From assembly GCA_002469805.1 (NCBI GenBank), contig DKNW01000080.1:1-17677 (forward strand): a DNA stretch of 17,677 nt, given 5' to 3'. The DNA comes from Rhodobiaceae bacterium UBA7378. GTDB taxonomy: Bacteria > Pseudomonadota > Alphaproteobacteria > RS24. Position 1 is the first letter of the stretch. Every line of letters begins with the position of its first letter. The notes beneath the pieces were generated by a model. That model was not told where the DNA came from. It was given only the letters and a program-made list of their open reading frames with translations, and ran no database searches. Below, piece by piece: positions 14,012 through 17,677 of the stretch. The position numbers were made by a program, and so were the translations under genes.

Positions 14012-14030
14012 ACCGGATGTGATATCCGGT
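14012..14030 (+). repeat. Inverted repeat between rplY and pth, next to the pth ribosome site
   Basis: ACCGGAT (14012-14018) and ATCCGGT (14024-14030) form a 7-base-pair stem with a 5-base loop. It ends 3 bases before the pth Shine-Dalgarno GGAGG (14034-14038). There is no T-run. It may be a processing or stability element of the joint mRNA, or tune pth translation. Confidence 0.5.
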
Positions 14031-14046
14031 TGCGGAGGATCGCCCC

Positions 14047-14655
14047 ATGTTGCTGATCGCAGGCCTTGGTAACCCCGAGGCCAAATATGCCAAGAACCGG
14101 CACAATATAGGGTTTATGGCGGTTGACGCTTTGGCTCGGCATTTTGTATTCCCCCCCTATCGTGAGAAGTTTCACGCGTTGGTAAGCGACGGCATGATCG
14201 GCCAGGAAAAGGTGCTGCTGGTTAAGCCGCAAACCTTCATGAACCGCAGCGGGGTAAGCCTCGGCGAAGCCGCCAGCTTTTATAAGCTGTCGGGGTCGCG
14301 GATCATTGTGTTTTATGATGAGCTTGACCTGCCACCGGGAAAGTTACGCATGCGACAGGGCGGCGGGTTGGCCGGGCATAACGGCCTGCGGTCTATCAAA
14401 GCCCATATGGGCGCGGATTTTCGCCGCGTACGCCTCGGTATTGGCCATCCGGGTACTAAAGACCGGGTGACGGGGCACGTGCTGGGGGATTTTTCGCAAG
14501 ATGATGCCGGCTGGGTAACCGCTTTTATGGACGCCATTTGCGCCCATGCGGAACTTCTTGCCGGTGGTGAAGACGCCACGTTTCAAAATCGGGTTCACGA
14601 AGCGATGCAACCGTTCTTGCAGCCGCCCGACACAGATAGCGGAGAGGATAGCTAA
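14047..14655 (+). CDS. pth: Peptidyl-tRNA hydrolase
   Basis: Pth frees tRNA from peptidyl-tRNAs that drop off the ribosome. The 202-residue product has GLGNPEAKYAKNRHNIGF (6-23) with N9 and catalytic H19, KPQTFMNRSG (60-69) with N66, YDELDLPPGKLR (90-101) with D91, and GLAGHNGLRSI (107-117) with N112, matching the E. coli active-site residues one or two positions earlier. The C-terminus is extended by about 10 residues rich in P, D and S. The start has GGAGG 8 bases ahead. The stop overlaps the ychF start by one base (TAATG). Confidence 0.96.
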   Translation: MLLIAGLGNPEAKYAKNRHNIGFMAVDALARHFVFPPYREKFHALVSDGMIGQEKVLLVKPQTFMNRSGVSLGEAASFYKLSGSRIIVFYDELDLPPGKLRMRQGGGLAGHNGLRSIKAHMGADFRRVRLGIGHPGTKDRVTGHVLGDFSQDDAGWVTAFMDAICAHAELLAGGEDATFQNRVHEAMQPFLQPPDTDSGEDS

Positions 14656-15752
14656 TGGGTTTTAGATGCGGAATTGTCGGCTTGCCCAATGTCGGAAAAT
14701 CGACCCTGTTCAATGCGCTAACCAAAACGGCGGCGGCGCAGGCGGCCAATTTTCCGTTCTGCACGATTGAGCCAAATATTGGCGATGTCGCCGTGCCGGA
14801 CCCGCGCTTGGACGCGCTTGCTGACATTGCAAGCTCGGCGCAGCGCATTCCCGCACGACTAAGTTTTGTTGATATTGCCGGGCTTGTGCGCGGCGCGTCT
14901 AAAGGCGAAGGGCTCGGTAACCAGTTTTTGGGCAATATTCGCGAAGTCGATGCAATCGCCCATGTGCTGCGGTGCTTTGAGGATGGTGATGTGACCCATG
15001 TTGAAGGCCGCATTGACCCGTTAGCCGACGCCGACACGGTCGATACAGAGTTGATGCTGTCTGACCTTGAAAGCCTTGAAAAGCGCGAAGCAAATTTGCG
15101 CAAAAAAGCCACCACAAAAGATAAGGACGCCATTGCTGAATTGGAACTGGTAGACCTCGCACTGGCTGAATTGCGCGAGGGACGCCCCGCACGATGCGCC
15201 GATATTCCGCAGGGGCGCGAACGCGATTTTAAGAGCTTGCAGCTAATTACCGCCAAGCCGGTGATTTATGTATGCAATGTTGAAGAAGACAGCGCCGCTG
15301 ACGGCAATAGCCTGTCGGCAAAGGTCGCCGAGAAAGCCGCGGCAGAGGGTGCCGAGGCGGTGGTGATATCCGCGCGCATCGAAGAAGAACTGGCCCAGTT
15401 GGACGAGGCGGAACGGCTGGAATATCTGGACACGCTAGGACTGTCTGAGCCGGGCCTGAACCGGCTTATCCGGCAGGGCTATAATCTTCTGGAGCTGATC
15501 ACCTATTTCACCGCCGGACCAAAGGAGGCCCGTGCATGGACCATCGCACGCGGCACATCAGCGCCGCAAGCGGCGGGTGTCATCCACACAGATTTTGAGC
15601 GCGGTTTCATTCGCGCCGAAACCATTGGCTATGACGATTATACCGAATTAAACGGCGAGCAAGGCGCGCGCGACGCAGGCAAACTGCGGCAAGAAGGTAA
15701 AGAATACGTCGTGCAAGATGGCGACGTGATGCTGTTCCGCTTCAACGTTTAG
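14655..15752 (+). CDS. ychF: Redox-responsive ATPase/GTPase YchF (OLA1 family)
   Basis: YchF/OLA1 is a ribosome-associated Obg-like P-loop enzyme that prefers ATP and affects translation and oxidative-stress responses. The 365-residue product shows the P-loop GLPNVGKST (9-17), FCTIEPNIG (35-43), DIAGLVRGASKGEGLGNQFL (73-92), the NVEE motif in YVCNVEED in place of the GTPase NKxD, a coiled-coil insert (about 130-180) and the TGS domain at the end (ELITYFTAGPKEARAWTI, then GVIHTDFERGFIRAE). The catalytic Gln of Ras-type enzymes is absent, as usual here. It overlaps pth by one base. The gene ends 18 bases from petC, which is convergent; no clear terminator is visible between them. Confidence 0.96.
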   Translation: MGFRCGIVGLPNVGKSTLFNALTKTAAAQAANFPFCTIEPNIGDVAVPDPRLDALADIASSAQRIPARLSFVDIAGLVRGASKGEGLGNQFLGNIREVDAIAHVLRCFEDGDVTHVEGRIDPLADADTVDTELMLSDLESLEKREANLRKKATTKDKDAIAELELVDLALAELREGRPARCADIPQGRERDFKSLQLITAKPVIYVCNVEEDSAADGNSLSAKVAEKAAAEGAEAVVISARIEEELAQLDEAERLEYLDTLGLSEPGLNRLIRQGYNLLELITYFTAGPKEARAWTIARGTSAPQAAGVIHTDFERGFIRAETIGYDDYTELNGEQGARDAGKLRQEGKEYVVQDGDVMLFRFNV

Positions 15753-15770
15753 CTTGATGATAAGCGCTAT

Positions 15771-16553
15771 TTAGTGCTGGTCGGCCCAGATTTTCCGCAT
15801 GGAGAAATACAACAGGCCGGCAAAGATCGTTAAATAGATCAACACCATAAAGCCGGTGCGCTTGCGCTGTTCCAGCTCCGGTTCGGCCGCCCAATTAAGA
15901 AACTGGGTCACGTCGAGAGACATTTGCTGGACCGTTGCCGGTGTGCCATCGCCATATTCGACTAATTCTTCCAGTAGCGGCGCCGGCATCGCAATTTTGC
16001 CGCCAGCCATATACGGGTTGTAATAAAGCCCCGGGCGCATTTCCACGCCCTCTGGCGCCTCTTCATAACCGCTTAACAATGCATGAATGTAGTCCGGCCC
16101 ACCTGAACGCGCCTTGGTGATCAGCGAGAGGTCTGGCGGATATGCACCCCCGTTAGCGGCACGCGCAGCGTTTACATTAGGATACGGCTCCACAAAACGG
16201 TCTTTCGGCAATGCAGGCCGTTCATACATATCGCCATAATCATCTGGCCCGTCCGTCACTTCATATTCGGCAGCAATAGCTTTAACTTCTGCTTCGGAAA
16301 ACTCCGGACCGCCGGGTTGTGACAGATTACGGAAAGAGATCTGCTTCATGCCATGGCAACTGGCGCAAACTTCTTTATAGACCTGAAACCCGCGCCGTAA
16401 TGCATTGCGGTCATAGGTGCCAAACGGGCCGGCAAAGCTCCAGTCAATTGCGTGGGGATGTTTGGCCTCGCCAGCGGCATTGGCCGGTGATGGTGCGGAA
16501 AGACCAGCCAGCAGCAAACAAGCAGCCAGCAGGGTTGGTGTGCGTCCGATCAT
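15771..16553 (-). CDS. petC: Cytochrome c1 of the cytochrome bc1 complex
   Basis: The 260-residue precursor has a signal peptide (hydrophobic 8-20, likely cut near ANA at 24-26), the c-type heme site CASCH (C63, C66, H67), and the likely heme methionine ligand in GGKIAMPAPL (M189). A C-terminal membrane anchor spans about 234-250, followed by SMRKIWADQH. DWSFAGPFGTYDRNALRRGF (37-56) is typical of alphaproteobacterial c1. The protein passes electrons from the Rieske centre to soluble or membrane cytochrome c. It follows petB after 20 bases, in the usual petA-petB-petC order, so petA should lie beyond the right edge. Confidence 0.95.
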   Translation of the reverse strand: MIGRTPTLLAACLLLAGLSAPSPANAAGEAKHPHAIDWSFAGPFGTYDRNALRRGFQVYKEVCASCHGMKQISFRNLSQPGGPEFSEAEVKAIAAEYEVTDGPDDYGDMYERPALPKDRFVEPYPNVNAARAANGGAYPPDLSLITKARSGGPDYIHALLSGYEEAPEGVEMRPGLYYNPYMAGGKIAMPAPLLEELVEYGDGTPATVQQMSLDVTQFLNWAAEPELEQRKRTGFMVLIYLTIFAGLLYFSMRKIWADQH

Positions 16554-16573
16554 CTGATGTTCCCCCTCGAACC

Positions 16574-17677
16574 TTATTCGGCAGGTTGCGCCGATTTACC
16601 CAAAACAGGTGACGAAATACTTTCGGGCACCTCTTTGGGTTTTTCTACAATCCCAAGCACCGGCAAGATGATGAGGAAATGTGCGAAATAGTAAACGGTG
16701 CCAACACGCGCTAGAACCACGTAGATACCTTCCGCAGGCATAGCGCCCAGATAGCCAAGCAACACGCAATCCACAATAAACAACGCAAAGAACTGGCGGA
16801 ACAATGGCCGGTAGCGGGCCGAACGCACCTTGGATGTATCAAGCCATGGCAACAGGAACAAAACGAAGATCGCACCAAACATCAATGCCACGCCACCCAG
16901 CTTATCAGGAACCGCCCGCAAAATGGCGTAGAACGGCAGCATGTACCATTCAGGCACAATATGGGCCGGTGTCACCAGCGGGTTGGCCGGAATATAATTA
17001 TCGGCGTGCCCCAGAACATTTGGCGCAAAGAAAATGAAATATGAAAAAAGGATCAGGAAGATCGATAACGAAAACGCGTCCTTCACCGTGATGTAAGGGT
17101 GAAACGGTACGGTGTCCTGCTCGCTTTTGACCGAGATGCCAACCGGGTTGTTATTGCCCGGCACGTGCAGCGCCCAAATGTGCAGGATCACAACCCCGAA
17201 AATCAGGAATGGCAGAAGATAATGCAGGGAGAAGAACCGGTTCAATGTTGGGTTGTCGACCGAGAAGCCGCCCCACAGCCAGATGGCAACGCTTTCTCCA
17301 ACAACAGGAACCGCACCAAACAAATTGGTAATAACGGTCGCACCCCACAGGCTCATTTGGCCCCATGGCAGCACATACCCCATAAACGCTGCCGCGATCA
17401 TCAGCACATAAATGATAACGCCAAGGATCCACAACACTTCGCGCGGCGCCTTGTAGGAACCGTAATACATGCCTCGGAAAATATGGATATAGACCGCGAT
17501 GAAGAACATGGATGCGCCATTGGCGTGAATATAACGAATGAGCCAGCCATAATTCACATTCCGCATAATGTGCTCAACGCTGTCGAACGCGTAGTCAACA
17601 TGCGGTGTGTAATGCATGGCGAGAATAATGCCGGTCACAATTTGGGTCACCAAGCAGAAAGTCAAAATACCGCCAAA
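16574..17677 (-). CDS. petB: Cytochrome b of the cytochrome bc1 complex, 3' part, cut by the window edge
   Basis: The frame is open from the right edge (reading FGGILTFCLVTQIVTG) to the stop at 16574, about 367 residues. Both heme-ligand pairs are present: RYIHANGAS with VYIHIFRG, and SLHYLLPF with VILHIWALHVPG. GNNNPVG, the Qo-site VPEWYMLPFYAILRA and eight or so membrane helices complete the picture. The protein holds hemes bL and bH and the Qo and Qi quinone sites of complex III. Only the N-terminal part, about 40-60 residues, is missing. The TTG near 17665 is an internal leucine, not a start. petC follows after 20 bases. Confidence 0.96.
   Translation of the reverse strand, partial: FGGILTFCLVTQIVTGIILAMHYTPHVDYAFDSVEHIMRNVNYGWLIRYIHANGASMFFIAVYIHIFRGMYYGSYKAPREVLWILGVIIYVLMIAAAFMGYVLPWGQMSLWGATVITNLFGAVPVVGESVAIWLWGGFSVDNPTLNRFFSLHYLLPFLIFGVVILHIWALHVPGNNNPVGISVKSEQDTVPFHPYITVKDAFSLSIFLILFSYFIFFAPNVLGHADNYIPANPLVTPAHIVPEWYMLPFYAILRAVPDKLGGVALMFGAIFVLFLLPWLDTSKVRSARYRPLFRQFFALFIVDCVLLGYLGAMPAEGIYVVLARVGTVYYFAHFLIILPVLGIVEKPKEVPESISSPVLGKSAQPAE

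Noticed and set aside
13495..14232. Minus-strand ORF of 245 residues across rplY and pth
   Set aside because: It is antisense to two well-supported genes and their gap, and its product resembles no known protein.
14525..15256. Minus-strand ORF of 243 residues inside ychF and pth
   Set aside because: Serine- and arginine-rich translation typical of the complement of a GC-biased coding frame; ychF is certain.
1..17677. Mobile elements, CRISPR arrays, tRNA or rRNA genes, defence or secondary-metabolite clusters
   Set aside because: No transposase, integrase, spaced repeats, tRNA-like cloverleaf or unusual cluster was recognisable on either strand; nearly all bases belong to conserved chromosomal genes.

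Overview
The window looks like ordinary chromosomal DNA of an alphaproteobacterium. Supporting points are an imuA-imuB-dnaE2 cassette behind a GTTC-N7-GTTC LexA box (the alphaproteobacterial SOS-box form), the pair of a MarR-type and an OmpR-type regulator resembling PetP/PetR, a YbjN-family gene beside proC, the run lgt-midA-pgeF, the run prs-rplY-pth-ychF, and separate cytochrome b and c1 genes of a petABC-type operon. Genus or family cannot be fixed by eye. There is no phage, transposon, CRISPR array, tRNA or rRNA that I can recognise, and no gene-free stretch longer than about 175 bases.

Layout, left to right. 1-3282 (minus strand): SOS mutagenesis operon imuA-imuB-dnaE2 with its promoter and LexA box; dnaE2 runs off the left edge. 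3346-4902 (minus): a METTL7-like class I methyltransferase downstream of ilvE. 4962-7605 (plus): promoter, a possible 8-codon leader ORF, a MarR-family regulator, an OmpR-type response regulator and an EnvZ-like histidine kinase, all overlapping. 7602-8946 (minus): ybjN-like gene then proC, whose stop codon overlaps the kinase stop. 9100-9345 (minus): ubiK, divergent from lgt. 9412-12157 (plus): lgt-midA-pgeF, joined by two ATGA overlaps. 12242-15752 (plus): prs, rplY (with its own promoter and leader hairpin), pth and ychF. 15771-17677 (minus): petC and the 3' part of petB, convergent with ychF.

Functionally the window mixes DNA-damage tolerance (ImuA/ImuB/DnaE2), amino acid synthesis (IlvE, ProC), envelope work (Lgt, PgeF), respiration (UbiK for ubiquinone, MidA for complex I by family, cytochrome bc1) and translation support (Prs, bL25, Pth, YchF). 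The MarR/OmpR pair resembles PetP/PetR, which in Rhodobacter capsulatus is tied to the bc1 operon; bc1 genes lie about 8 kb away here. I found no convincing undescribed multi-gene system. The points most worth a second look are small and regulatory: the overlapping leader ORF before the MarR gene, the 5' stem-loop of the rplY transcript, inverted repeats upstream of ybjN and pth, and the LexA box placed over the imuA -10 element.
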